Program-made: the position numbers and the translations under genes
In this document: positions 50,281-57,344 of the stretch, piece after piece
Layout: the number at the start of each line of letters is the position of its first letter
Position numbering within the stretch: position 1 is the first letter of the stretch
DNA from: an uncultured Eubacteriales bacterium
GTDB taxonomy: Bacteria; Bacillota; Clostridia; Peptostreptococcales; Anaerovoracaceae
Direction of reading: 5' to 3'
DNA: 57,344 nt
Assembly: GCA_902778585.1 (NCBI GenBank)
Contig: CACYYD010000019.1
Location: 1-57,344 of the forward strand
The notes under the pieces: generated by a model
The model's database searches: none
What the model was told of the DNA's origin: nothing
What the model saw: the letters and a program-made list of their open reading frames with translations, nothing else

Positions 50281-50658
50281 TTATTCTGCCTTCCAGAGTG
50301 AGTGCAGATTGCAATATGCGTAAACAGCTTCTACTTCGTCACCGTCGCAGATCTTAAAGCATGCCTTCGGCGCGTCTCCCGGCTTAAGAGCCTTGCGCTG
50401 GTTGCCCTGCTTTGTCTGAACAGCGATCCACTCGATGTAGTGGGCGTCAAGCATCGGGTGCTCCACCGAGCCGACACATACCTCGACAACATCGCCCTTT
50501 ACTTCGAAAACAGGCACGTGCTTTTCAGCCGCAGCATCAGTCGTACCCGGCACTATTTCTTCCATAGGCTGTCCGCAGCAGACTACCGGGCAGGCCGTCT
50601 TATTCACGATCGCTACCATCTGTCCGCACTTAGCGCATCTGTAGAATTTCATATCCAT
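50281..50658 (-). CDS. Desulfoferrodoxin (superoxide reductase)
   Basis: 125 residues from ATG 50658 (AGGAGGAA upstream), the normal length; an earlier in-frame start is not supported. The N-terminal desulforedoxin domain has C-x2-C and CC (KCGQ...PVVCCGQ). The C-terminal neelaredoxin domain provides the superoxide-reducing Fe site: GSVEHPM, DAHYIEWI, and late CNLHSLW. It reduces superoxide to peroxide without making O2. It forms an oxidative-defence unit with fprA behind a clear promoter. Confidence 0.94.
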   Translation of the reverse strand: MDMKFYRCAKCGQMVAIVNKTACPVVCCGQPMEEIVPGTTDAAAEKHVPVFEVKGDVVEVCVGSVEHPMLDAHYIEWIAVQTKQGNQRKALKPGDAPKACFKICDGDEVEAVYAYCNLHSLWKAE

Positions 50659-50705
50659 ATCTTTCCTCCTGATCACTTCCGGAGCAATTGCTATTGACTT
50701 CGAAT

Positions 50706-50734
50706 ATTGTAACATAGCACGCCCACTCGGGCAA
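50706..50734 (-). promoter_or_regulatory. Promoter of the desulfoferrodoxin-fprA operon
   Basis: On minus TTGCCC (50734-50729), 17-nt spacer, TACAAT (50711-50706) with a TGT extension. The spacer contains a GCCCACTCGGGC palindrome on plus (50721-50732), which may be a regulator site. Divergent to the GNAT promoter. Confidence 0.7.
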
Positions 50735-50752
50735 TTAAGGCAGCCGTTTTTA

Positions 50753-50782
50753 TTGACCGCAGACTGCCCTCAATGCTAAAGT
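50753..50782 (+). promoter_or_regulatory. Promoter of the plus-strand GNAT gene
   Basis: TTGACC (50753-50758), 18-nt spacer, TAAAGT (50777-50782) with a TGC extension; start near 50789, leader about 35 nt with GGGAGGG. Confidence 0.6.
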
Positions 50783-50824
50783 TAATCAAGCGCAAACGAC
50801 TGTAAAACCAAGGGAGGGATAGAT

Positions 50825-51382
50825 ATGAAGACTTTACCTTTCAGATATGAAGTTATGGATGGAAAGGGCGAGCCAATGTTCATTGATTTCAGAAGAGCCG
50901 ACCCATCCGATCTCGATAAGGTCCTCGCTCTGCAGGACGCCATCGTAGAGGCGCTGCCTGACAAAGACCTGTACGCGACGTTCACCGAAGAAGAGTCCCT
51001 TGGCCAGCTCGAGCACGACATCTGCATGATCGCGGAGTACGACGGAGAGGTCGCTGGATATTCAGTCATGATCCCTAATGATCCTGACAATCCGGAAAAC
51101 TACGGAAAGTATTTCAACTATGACAGAGACCAGCTGGCTCAGACCGTATCGATGGATCTTACTATGGTCGCTCCTAAATACAGAGGCCGCGGCATCCAGA
51201 GGATATTCAACAAGCTGCGTCTTGGAATGGCTGCTGAGATGGGAGCTCACGAAGCTCTTACCACCATCTCACCTGACAACCCGTACAGCTACAGGAACTT
51301 CCTGGTGCTCAATTTTGACATAGTTGACGAGAGAGAACTCTACGGCGGCAAGAGACGCTACATACTCAGAAAGACATTCTGA
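50825..51382 (+). CDS. GNAT family N-acetyltransferase
   Basis: 185 residues. The acetyl-CoA loop is YRGRGIQRIFNKLRLG near 120 (R-G-x-G-I), preceded by the LTMVAPKYRG strand and followed by AAEMGAHEALTTISPDNPYSYRNFLVLNF, split between strands and the last helix. It should acetylate an amine of an unidentified substrate. The start is supported by GGGAGGG. It is a single-gene unit, ended by the hairpin at 51392. Confidence 0.87.
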   Translation: MKTLPFRYEVMDGKGEPMFIDFRRADPSDLDKVLALQDAIVEALPDKDLYATFTEEESLGQLEHDICMIAEYDGEVAGYSVMIPNDPDNPENYGKYFNYDRDQLAQTVSMDLTMVAPKYRGRGIQRIFNKLRLGMAAEMGAHEALTTISPDNPYSYRNFLVLNFDIVDERELYGGKRRYILRKTF

Positions 51383-51391
51383 TAAAAAATC

Positions 51392-51421
51392 ACAGCGGGC
51401 ATAAGCCCGCTGTTTTATTTT
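51392..51421. terminator. Bidirectional terminator between GNAT and thioesterase genes
   Basis: ACAGCGGGC (51392-51400) pairs with GCCCGCTGT (51405-51413) around ATAA; TTTATTTT follows on plus, and GATTTTTT on minus. Confidence 0.9.
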
Positions 51422-51424
51422 GCT

Positions 51425-52156
51425 TTATTTTACCGCCGCCATGAATACGACCGTGCCCTCTTCATTGACCGCTGCGATCTCCATGAGCATATCCTCCGAT
51501 GGACGCTTTACAAAGCGTATGGTATCACCTTCGTAGCACTGTCTCACGAAGTGTATGTCAAGTTCGCTCAGGCCCATCGCGTTCAGTTCCTCGAGCGTGA
51601 AGCAGCCAAGCATCGCCCTCACGTAGTTGACGTTGTTCATGTGGCCGCCCCTGTCGATGTCTATGGAGCGCACCCTGTACTCACCCAGAGGCTCCGCATC
51701 CTCGAAGTGCTTGCTCCTTCTTACAAACGGCTCATCGTCAGGAGGATCCATGCAGAAGTCCGCATCCGGATAAAAGTCCGCCATGTGAGCAGGTCTTCCG
51801 TTGTCGCGCCTCAGAGCCGCCCATATGCTTCTGCCGTATGCCAGGACCTCACCGCCGCGGGCTATCGAGAAGTCTCTTTCGCACGTAGCCCTTTCAGCAG
51901 GCTGTATCCATGTAGTCACATCGAGATCATCATAGACATAAGGCTTGCTGAGGATCCTGACTCTTACCCTCGAGATCACCCAGAAGAGCCCCATCTCTTC
52001 CATCTCGTTCGCGCCTATTCCGACCGAACCGGCATGCAGTCCTGCAATATCCTGAAACATATCCAGCACTGCCGGTATGGTCATATATGATCCCTCGTCG
52101 CACATGCTCGGCATGGTCTGCATTTTCACCACGCGGCTGCACTTAAGCTTTTCCAT
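51425..52156 (-). CDS. Acyl-ACP thioesterase (FatA/FatB-type)
   Basis: 243 residues, double-hotdog thioesterase of the bacterial acyl-ACP group. Substrate-facing parts are LHAGSVGIGANEM near 40 and LFWVISRVRVRI near 57; the catalytic pattern is DIDRGGHMNNVNYV near 166. It would release free fatty acids from acyl carrier protein. It ends an operon after a ROK kinase (6-nt gap). Confidence 0.88.
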   Translation of the reverse strand: MEKLKCSRVVKMQTMPSMCDEGSYMTIPAVLDMFQDIAGLHAGSVGIGANEMEEMGLFWVISRVRVRILSKPYVYDDLDVTTWIQPAERATCERDFSIARGGEVLAYGRSIWAALRRDNGRPAHMADFYPDADFCMDPPDDEPFVRRSKHFEDAEPLGEYRVRSIDIDRGGHMNNVNYVRAMLGCFTLEELNAMGLSELDIHFVRQCYEGDTIRFVKRPSEDMLMEIAAVNEEGTVVFMAAVK

Positions 52157-52162
52157 CTACGT

Positions 52163-53095
52163 TTATCTCCTGTCCCCTGTTTTATCTATATGATATTTTA
52201 CGGCTCCGGCCATTCCTGCGTTGTTTCCGAGTTCTGCTCTTCTGATGATCAGGCCTTCCGCAAAGTCCGGCATTACCATCTTAAGGACCTTCTCACGCAA
52301 AGGCTTTATGAGGAGCTCTTCCTGCGCCGACACTCCGCCTCCGATGATTATCATCTCCGGATCGAAAATGTGAGTCAGACCCGCGATACCGTAAGCGATC
52401 TCAGTGATCCATTCATCGAGCGCTGCCAGTGCGCCTTTATCCCCAGCCTCTGCAGCATTGAATACCTCGCGGCCGTTTCTGAACGGAAGTCCTGCGGCTT
52501 CGGATATCCTGACAAGCGCAGCCGTTGAAGCATAGGTCTCGTAATGCGATTCCCATCCGCCGAGGCCGCCTTTTTCTGCATGAGTGGCGAAATGTCCGAT
52601 CTCTCCGCCGTAGCCGCGCGCGCCTTCTACAAGGCGTCCGCCCGCGATGATGCCTCCGCCGATCCCGGTGCCCAGCACTACGCAAAGGACATTGTCCGAT
52701 CCCTTTGCAGCGCCTGTCCATGCCTCAGCAAGAGCAACACAGTTGCCGTCATTCGCTATCGTTGCAGGCAGGCCGTACCTTTCGCTGAGAGGTCCGGTCA
52801 CCTCGGTAAATGACCAGTCAGGAACGTTGCCGCCATTTTCGGCGATGCGGCCTGCTGCTGTGTCTATACAGCCAGCTGATGAGACTCCTATGCCTTCGTA
52901 ATCTTCCGCATCAAGACCGTGTTCCTTAAGGAACTCATCAAGACCGCGGAAGATTGTCTGCATGACTGTCTCGCTTCCGTCTCTCACGATCGGGACCTCG
53001 CCGCGCATCAGCACCTCTCCCGATCCCGATACGACACCTATCTTTATGAAGGTCCCGCCTATATCTATTCCCAGATACTGTCTTTCTGTTTTCAT
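52163..53095 (-). CDS. ROK family sugar kinase lacking the zinc-binding cysteines
   Basis: 310 residues. The ATP loop IDIGGTFIKIGVV is at 9-21, the sugar-binding parts NDGNCVALAE near 115 and GTGIGGGIIAGG near 145, and the second ATP segment GGGVSAQEEL near 255. Most ROK kinases carry C-x-C-G-x2-G-C after the E-I-G-H motif to hold a structural zinc; here EIGHFATH is followed by AEKGGLGGWES, with no cysteines. It likely phosphorylates glucose or a similar hexose, but may have altered stability or specificity. Confidence 0.9.
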   Translation of the reverse strand: MKTERQYLGIDIGGTFIKIGVVSGSGEVLMRGEVPIVRDGSETVMQTIFRGLDEFLKEHGLDAEDYEGIGVSSAGCIDTAAGRIAENGGNVPDWSFTEVTGPLSERYGLPATIANDGNCVALAEAWTGAAKGSDNVLCVVLGTGIGGGIIAGGRLVEGARGYGGEIGHFATHAEKGGLGGWESHYETYASTAALVRISEAAGLPFRNGREVFNAAEAGDKGALAALDEWITEIAYGIAGLTHIFDPEMIIIGGGVSAQEELLIKPLREKVLKMVMPDFAEGLIIRRAELGNNAGMAGAVKYHIDKTGDRR

Positions 53096-53100
53096 TGTCG

Positions 53101-53988
53101 CTAGTTTATCTCAAGCATTTCTATGCTGAAGTTGAGTGCCTTGCCTGCCATCTCATGATTGCAGTCAAATGTGATGTTCTCTTCGTCCATCTCTGTTACG
53201 AGCGCGTCGAAAGGTCTGCCGAGCTCATCTGCAAGCATTACCTTGTCACCTGCCTCGATGCCGTCGAGTCCCTGAACGGTCGCCCTCTTTACAGTGATGA
53301 CCATGTTAGGGTTAGGCATTCCGTAAGCATCCTCTGGTTCAAGATGAACGTCGATCACATCGCCGACCTTCATCTCTGCTACTGCGCGGTCAAAGCCCTT
53401 GATCATCTGACCTGTTCCGCAGATGAACTCGAGCGGCTGATTACGGTCATAAGAAGCATCAAACTGCGAACCGTCGTCAAAGGTACCCCTGTAGTGCACC
53501 TTTACTCTCTTGCCGACGTTTGTTCCTTCGAACATGTACATAGGCTCAAAATCACCCCCGCCGCAGCCCGGGCATCCTGCGCAGCCGGACGGATCGCAAC
53601 CTGCGTCCCCGCAGCCGTGGTCATGGTCGTGATGGTGGTCATGTCCGTGCTCGTGATCGTGATGATCGCAGTTTACGCCTGTATTCACCAGTTCTCCGGC
53701 AATGAACGCAGCAACAGCTTCGTCTGCATTGCCTTCTGCTCCTGCGCACACCTCGATGCCTGCCTCAGCGAGGGCATCCTGGGCACCCTGGCCCATTCCT
53801 CCGCAGATGAGAGCATCAATGTCTGCTTCCTTGAGAAGCCACGCAAGAGCCTCATGTCCTACGCCGTTGGAGCTCATAACTTCCGAGTCGACAACTCTTC
53901 CGCCTTCAACGTTGTAGATCTTGAACTCTTCTGTTCTGCCGAAATGCTGGAATACATTTCCGTTGTCATATGTTACCGCTATTTTCAT
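53101..53988 (-). CDS. NifX/NifB-like domain fused to a SlyD-type peptidyl-prolyl isomerase
   Basis: 295 residues. Residues 1 to about 105 are a dinitrogenase Fe-Mo cofactor-biosynthesis fold (MKIAVTYDNGNVFQHFGRTEEF, split here at the FGR turn, and LICGGMGQGAQDAL near 60). Then comes a linker of about 40 residues (107-147) with ten His in D/H/G repeats and six Cys spaced by 2-4. The rest is a complete SlyD: FKBP core (VKVHYRGTFDDGSQFD) with the insert-in-flap chaperone domain (DAYGMPNPNMVITV...FDCNHEMAGKALNF). SlyD usually carries its metal-binding His tail at the end and helps load nickel into hydrogenase; here the tract is central. A metallochaperone role is likely but not shown. Confidence 0.9.
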   Translation of the reverse strand: MKIAVTYDNGNVFQHFGRTEEFKIYNVEGGRVVDSEVMSSNGVGHEALAWLLKEADIDALICGGMGQGAQDALAEAGIEVCAGAEGNADEAVAAFIAGELVNTGVNCDHHDHEHGHDHHHDHDHGCGDAGCDPSGCAGCPGCGGGDFEPMYMFEGTNVGKRVKVHYRGTFDDGSQFDASYDRNQPLEFICGTGQMIKGFDRAVAEMKVGDVIDVHLEPEDAYGMPNPNMVITVKRATVQGLDGIEAGDKVMLADELGRPFDALVTEMDEENITFDCNHEMAGKALNFSIEMLEIN

Positions 53989-54022
53989 AATTACTCCTGT
54001 TTGTCTTTTTTATTTTCAGGGA

Positions 54023-54652
54023 TCAGAATCCCAGATTATCGTTTACGAGTATAACGTGTATCCTGCCCTCGTGCCTCGAATATCTTGTTACGAGGAACTG
54101 GCAGCAGATGGTATCGGCGGACTTGCAGTCCATGCACGATCCGGTCTTTGTGCAAGGCGTCTCGATGCCAAACCTCTGGGCGTTGGTCGGGGCCGCAACA
54201 TTGCGCGCTCTCTTCATCGCTCCGTCGGTGTCTTTGCAGACTTTGTTCATTCCGACGATGAAGACCACCTTCTTAGGGCCGAAAGATATCGCCGAGACTC
54301 TGTTGGCATTTCCATCGATGTTGACGAGGATTCCGTCTTCTGTCATGGCGTTGCAGCTTGAAAGGAATACGTCCGCGTCATATGCCATGAGTGCGGCAGC
54401 CCTTTTGTCTTCCATTGCGTCTCTGTCAATGAAGTTGTAATTGCCTGTCTTCAGCGCGTCAACAAGACCTATCTCGTGAGCGCTCATCGCACCGCCCATG
54501 GTTACTGAACTGCCCTCAGGGATAAGGCTGAGTGCCATGCTGAGAGCCTCCTCCTTGCTTGCTGCATAATATCCCTTCATATTTCTGGATTCAAGTCCCT
54601 TTATGACCTTCTGAGCAAGCAATCCGCTTCTCTTTACGATGTTTTCGTTCAT
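54023..54652 (-). CDS. LUD domain protein (LutC/DUF162-like)
   Basis: 209 residues from ATG 54652 (AGAGGG upstream); a longer ORF runs back across the upstream terminator and is rejected. Features: AASKEEALSMALSLIPEGSSVTMGG near 25-50, SSCNAMTEDGILVNIDGNANRVSAI, and a C-terminal Cys-rich segment CTKTGSCMDCKSADTICCQF that may bind metal. LUD proteins take part in lactate oxidation (LutC) but many stand-alone members have no known role. It is the first gene of a four-gene operon with NifX-SlyD, ROK and thioesterase. Confidence 0.87.
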   Translation of the reverse strand: MNENIVKRSGLLAQKVIKGLESRNMKGYYAASKEEALSMALSLIPEGSSVTMGGAMSAHEIGLVDALKTGNYNFIDRDAMEDKRAAALMAYDADVFLSSCNAMTEDGILVNIDGNANRVSAISFGPKKVVFIVGMNKVCKDTDGAMKRARNVAAPTNAQRFGIETPCTKTGSCMDCKSADTICCQFLVTRYSRHEGRIHVILVNDNLGF

Positions 54653-54688
54653 TTTGTCCCTCTTTCTGTATCTGACCCATACCCTCAG

Positions 54689-54721
54689 AAAAAATCCCTG
54701 CAGACTTTGTCCGCAGGGATT
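54689..54721 (-). terminator. Terminator of the minus-strand GNAT gene
   Basis: On minus AATCCCTGC (54721-54713) pairs with GCAGGGATT (54701-54693), followed by TTTTCTG. It separates the GNAT gene upstream from the LUD operon. Confidence 0.85.
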
Positions 54722-54784
54722 CATTATAGCATATTGCCGCTTTCCTGTCTCTTTAAATGACAGCATCAGCTGTCATGCCTGTGT

Positions 54785-55507
54785 TCACACTTTGTTCCGG
54801 TATTCGTATATCAGTTTGTCGTAAATCATGTCTCCGACTGTGAGTCCATCTTTATCTTTACACACAAACTCCATCCCTGCCTTTTCAAGCACTCTCTTTG
54901 ATGCGGAATTCTCCCCTGCACACCAGGCCGTTATGCATCCAATACCTTCGTTCTCAGTCAGATATTCAAGAACTTTCTGCAGGGCTTCAGTCGCAAAGCC
55001 GCGCCCTTGCCAGCCGGGAACAACGCTGAATCCCACCTCGATGCAGCCATCACTGTAATCATAGGCCCCGATCGTTCCGACCACAACGTCGTCACCATTT
55101 ACATCCATTACCCAGGAGTAGGAATGTTCATCTCCGTAGCTTTCGATAAAGCGCTGCACCGTCTCGCGAGCCATCTCAGGCGTAGCATACGGATTCCAGC
55201 CCGAGTACCTGTACATCTCCGGAGCTGTTCCCAGATACTTGTACAATTGCTCAGCATCATCCGGACGGTATCTCCGCAGAACGAGGTGCTCTGTCCACAG
55301 TTCGGCTGAACCATGCGGCACTATCTCCTCGATCGATCCGATCTGGGAATTATAAATAATGACATCCTCAATACGGATCCCGTCTTCTTCCCCGCCCCAT
55401 TCACATTCCAAAAAATCCCGGTTCTCATAGCTTGCGAGGCCGGAGAAAGAGTTGCCATATATATCCCTGATGCGAACATATTTCTGATCGTATTTCGATA
55501 TATCCAT
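54785..55507 (-). CDS. GNAT acetyltransferase with a short N-terminal beta domain
   Basis: 240 residues. Residues 1 to about 62 form a small beta domain (KYVRIRDIYGNSFSGLASYE) that looks like an Sm/LSM-type barrel. The rest is a RimJ/RimL-like GNAT: LVLRRYRPDDAEQLYKYL near 75, PGWQGRGFATEAL near 168 for acetyl-CoA, and ENSASKRVLEKAGMEF near 205. The ATG at 55507 comes one base after the stop of a short upstream ORF (TAATATG), so coupled translation is likely. Substrate unknown. Confidence 0.87.
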   Translation of the reverse strand: MDISKYDQKYVRIRDIYGNSFSGLASYENRDFLECEWGGEEDGIRIEDVIIYNSQIGSIEEIVPHGSAELWTEHLVLRRYRPDDAEQLYKYLGTAPEMYRYSGWNPYATPEMARETVQRFIESYGDEHSYSWVMDVNGDDVVVGTIGAYDYSDGCIEVGFSVVPGWQGRGFATEALQKVLEYLTENEGIGCITAWCAGENSASKRVLEKAGMEFVCKDKDGLTVGDMIYDKLIYEYRNKV

Positions 55508-55508
55508 A

Positions 55509-55628
55509 TTAAAAAACTATTACTATCTTCCTGCAGTCTCTGCACAGCCAGACATCTATAGCAGCACGTCCTCCGAACAGAGGTTTTGCCAGATTGAATT
55601 CTCCCTTCTTTTCATTTGCTTTGTTCAT
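55509..55628 (-). CDS. Short zinc-ribbon-like ORF, probably a truncated remnant
   Basis: 39 codons from ATG 55628: a charged N-terminus, then LAKPLFGGRAAIDVWLC-R-D-C-RKIVI split here at the C-x2-C. This matches the tail of small zinc-ribbon proteins whose first C-x2-C knuckle is missing here. No Shine-Dalgarno is visible before the ATG, but the stop sits right at the GNAT start codon. It may be a leader for coupled translation or the leftover of a longer gene. Confidence 0.45.
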   Translation of the reverse strand: MNKANEKKGEFNLAKPLFGGRAAIDVWLCRDCRKIVIVF

Positions 55629-55634
55629 TGGAAT

Positions 55635-56558
55635 CTATTTATCAGTTATGATCAGCTGCAGTACATCCGGTCTTGCGTAATGCCCTACTGCATCATGCTC
55701 CATTTTGCATGCTGCCGGAAGATCCATATCAAGTTCAGCATATATTATCGTCTCCTCATCCCAAACCGGCTCCGTAACATAATGTCCGTAAGGATCTATT
55801 ATGCAGCTGCCGCCGCGGCACACCATGTCCGGCAAAGCTGCTGCCGCGTCTTTTTCATTCAGATCATCCGGATAAGAACTTTTTCTGATGATCATATCTG
55901 CATTGATAAAATAGCATTTGCCTTCTATCGCTATGTGCTGAATGCTTGCCTGCCATTCGGGATTATCGTTTGTGTTTGGTGAAATATAAATCGTTATCCC
56001 TTTCTGATAAAGAGCGACTCTTGCAAGCGGCATATAGCTTTCCCAGCATATAAGGCTGCCAATGGGTCCCCACGGTGTTTCCGTGATCGGGAAATAGTTT
56101 TTATCAGCGTCTCCCCAAACAAGTCTTTCTGATCCTGTAGGTTTTAATTTGCGATGCACTTTAAAGGTTCCGTCCGGTTCAAAAATGACATTGCTATTGT
56201 ACAACGTGCCTCCGACGGCATCTCTCTCAGAAAAGCCAATGCTGATATATGCGTCATGCTTTTTTGCTGCACTTGCAAGTTGAGTAAACTCATCTCCGGC
56301 CGCCACAACGGAAGCATCATAATACCTCTTCCAGTCTTCTCTGCCGGATTCTGTCCTTTTGCCGACACTGAATCCGAAGTTCAAGCCTACGGGATATCCC
56401 GGAATAAACAATTCAGGAAATACTATAAGTTCCGCTTTGTTTTTCGCAGCCTCTTCGATATATCCAAGAGCCTTTTTCAGACTTTCCTGCTTATTGAACA
56501 AGACCGGTTCTGCCTGAACAAGTGCTATACGGCATGTATGTTTATCTAAATCTCTCAT
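55635..56558 (-). CDS. Carbon-nitrogen hydrolase, nitrilase type
   Basis: 307 residues. The catalytic triad is visible: Glu in VFPELFIPGYP near 48, Lys in HRKLKPTGSERL near 135, and Cys in GSLICWESYMPL near 168. The Trp after the Cys and the WESYMPLAR pattern fit true nitrilases and cyanide hydratases better than amidases. It would turn an organic nitrile into acid and ammonia. Tail residues are fewer than in fungal-type enzymes. DNA here is noticeably more AT-rich than the rest of the window, which suggests recent gain. Confidence 0.88.
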   Translation of the reverse strand: MRDLDKHTCRIALVQAEPVLFNKQESLKKALGYIEEAAKNKAELIVFPELFIPGYPVGLNFGFSVGKRTESGREDWKRYYDASVVAAGDEFTQLASAAKKHDAYISIGFSERDAVGGTLYNSNVIFEPDGTFKVHRKLKPTGSERLVWGDADKNYFPITETPWGPIGSLICWESYMPLARVALYQKGITIYISPNTNDNPEWQASIQHIAIEGKCYFINADMIIRKSSYPDDLNEKDAAAALPDMVCRGGSCIIDPYGHYVTEPVWDEETIIYAELDMDLPAACKMEHDAVGHYARPDVLQLIITDK

Positions 56559-56595
56559 TACGGGCTTACACTCTCCTTCATCAAATTTGGATTAA

Positions 56596-57228
56596 TCAAT
56601 CGGTTGCTGATACGAGCATTACTACATATCTGTTTAATGACTTATCATATGCACTCCAGCAGCATGCTCCATACCATTCATGTCCAGCATCAAAAAATTC
56701 TGACCAGTCTGTTGTCCACTCATAGATGTCAAGCGCATCTTTTCCGTTTGGAAACAGAACTTCGTTCACTTTTCTGAAGTCTTCAGGCTTGTTTCTTCTG
56801 CCATGTACCGGTTCCAGCAAAGCATACCAATAAGGAACCGTAGTACCAAAATTCTCGTCGTTTGGCACCCATTCGGCATCATACCTGGCGTTGCCATAAT
56901 AATCAGTCTTTACAATATTCGGACAGTAGAAAAACACCAGCGGTGCCAGTGGAGATGGCTGCGCTTTATCGATGTCATAAGCCAAAATGCGCAGTTTGTC
57001 CGCAACATGATCGCCAAACATGATCCGGGCGTTTTCTTTATCCTCTATGCTTTGTTTTACCAGCCAGTCAAAGACACAACGCAATGCCTCCCTGTGAGAT
57101 TTCATCCCCTCATAAGGTTTATCATCACACAATAGATGATAGTCAACCTCACCAACCAGATGATATTCACTATCCGGATCAAATTGCTTTATATATTCAT
57201 AGAAAGTGTCATTATCTATTCTTTTCAT
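56596..57228 (-). CDS. Uncharacterised protein rich in aromatic and acidic residues
   Basis: 210 residues from ATG 57228; the weak GGGAACG site and lack of an alternative decide this start. There is no signal peptide or membrane helix. Many Trp, Tyr and Asp residues cluster toward the end (YEWTTDWSEFFDAGHEWYGACCWS). I do not recognise a family. It is flanked by a nitrilase gene and an EamA-type permease gene on the same strand, in the AT-rich end of the window. Confidence 0.6.
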   Translation of the reverse strand: MKRIDNDTFYEYIKQFDPDSEYHLVGEVDYHLLCDDKPYEGMKSHREALRCVFDWLVKQSIEDKENARIMFGDHVADKLRILAYDIDKAQPSPLAPLVFFYCPNIVKTDYYGNARYDAEWVPNDENFGTTVPYWYALLEPVHGRRNKPEDFRKVNEVLFPNGKDALDIYEWTTDWSEFFDAGHEWYGACCWSAYDKSLNRYVVMLVSATD

Positions 57229-57256
57229 AATTCGTTCCCACAAATTTGAATTTGTA

Positions 57257-57344
57257 TCACAGAACCATCAGCAATGTTCCGGCTCCAATCAGGATACACC
57301 CTATCACTGACTTAAAAGTAAATTCTTCATGCAGAAAAACAAAC
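57257..57344 (-). CDS. EamA/DMT-type permease, C-terminal end only
   Basis: The last 28 codons of a gene whose start lies beyond the right edge; stop at 57259-57257. The peptide is F-V-F-L-H-E-E-F-T, then FKSVIGCILIGAGTLLMVL. The F-x-x-E-x-x-T turn followed by a glycine-rich final helix is typical of the last helix of drug/metabolite transporters (EamA). Substrate unknown. Confidence 0.65.
   Translation of the reverse strand, partial: FVFLHEEFTFKSVIGCILIGAGTLLMVL

Noticed and set aside
54653..54766. Longer LUD protein starting at 54766
   Set aside because: The extension crosses a terminator hairpin and encodes an unconserved peptide; ATG 54652 has a good Shine-Dalgarno.
1..57344. tRNA, rRNA, insertion sequences, prophage, toxin-antitoxin or restriction genes
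   Set aside because: I looked in the intergenic stretches on both strands and found no cloverleaf, rRNA segment, transposase, integrase or attachment-site repeat.

Overview
The window looks like chromosome from an anaerobic, Gram-positive-type Firmicute of class Clostridia. The clearest signs are a SCIFF peptide with its radical SAM maturase, a flavodiiron protein next to desulfoferrodoxin, class I [4Fe-4S] fumarase-type subunits, a split transketolase, NAD-type glutamate dehydrogenase, AddA, an A/G-rich Shine-Dalgarno before most genes, and several lipoproteins. A gut or oral member of the Family XIII/Anaerovoracaceae group is my inference; there is no rRNA to confirm it. I see no tRNA, rRNA, CRISPR, insertion sequence or phage gene. 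Most genes lie on the minus strand; argGH, gdhA, the csoR-like gene and one GNAT gene are on plus.

Layout. 1-4.1 kb: a cobalamin-riboswitch-controlled surface operon on minus: exported CbiK-like lipoprotein, a two-domain beta-rich lipoprotein, a 54-bp tandem repeat, an ABC substrate-binding lipoprotein and the first codons of a further gene. 4.1-8.6 kb: a corrinoid methyl-transfer operon (DUF2284 protein, UroD-like methyltransferase fused to a corrinoid domain, homocysteine methyltransferase, cytosolic CbiK). 8.6-11.3 kb: argG-argH behind a consensus promoter with an ArgR-like inverted repeat. 11.3-17.3 kb: fumarase/tartrate dehydratase subunits, malic enzyme, split transketolase, MgtE. 17.3-23.1 kb: pcrA, a 5'-nucleotidase and ligA. 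23.2-24.6 kb: gdhA with two unusual in-frame changes. 24.7-38.6 kb: addA, gpmI, rpoZ, gmk, a DAACS symporter, yicC and a run of housekeeping genes to rdgB, then the SCIFF system. 38.6-48.4 kb: a stress-protein fusion, a membrane protein, phosphohexomutase, a heterodimeric ABC exporter, LOG protein and glutaminase. 48.5-51.4 kb: a His-rich CsoR-family regulator, oxygen/superoxide defence genes and a GNAT. 51.4-54.7 kb: thioesterase, ROK kinase, NifX-SlyD fusion and LUD protein. 54.8-57.3 kb: a more AT-rich accessory end (GNAT, small Zn-ribbon ORF, nitrilase, unknown protein, EamA permease end).

How they fit together. The first 8.5 kb is the most coherent and most unusual part: two cobalt-chelatase-like proteins, one on the cell surface, a B12 riboswitch, a putative corrinoid/haem importer and a B12-dependent route that would move a methyl group from an unknown donor to homocysteine. 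Metal handling recurs in the His-rich CsoR-like regulator and the His/Cys-rich NifX-SlyD fusion. Other points of note are a SCIFF peptide lacking the expected cross-link donor cysteine, a glutamate dehydrogenase with a 15-bp duplication and an apparent 60-bp deletion, a DAACS symporter with changed substrate-site residues, and a recurring extended -10 promoter motif.
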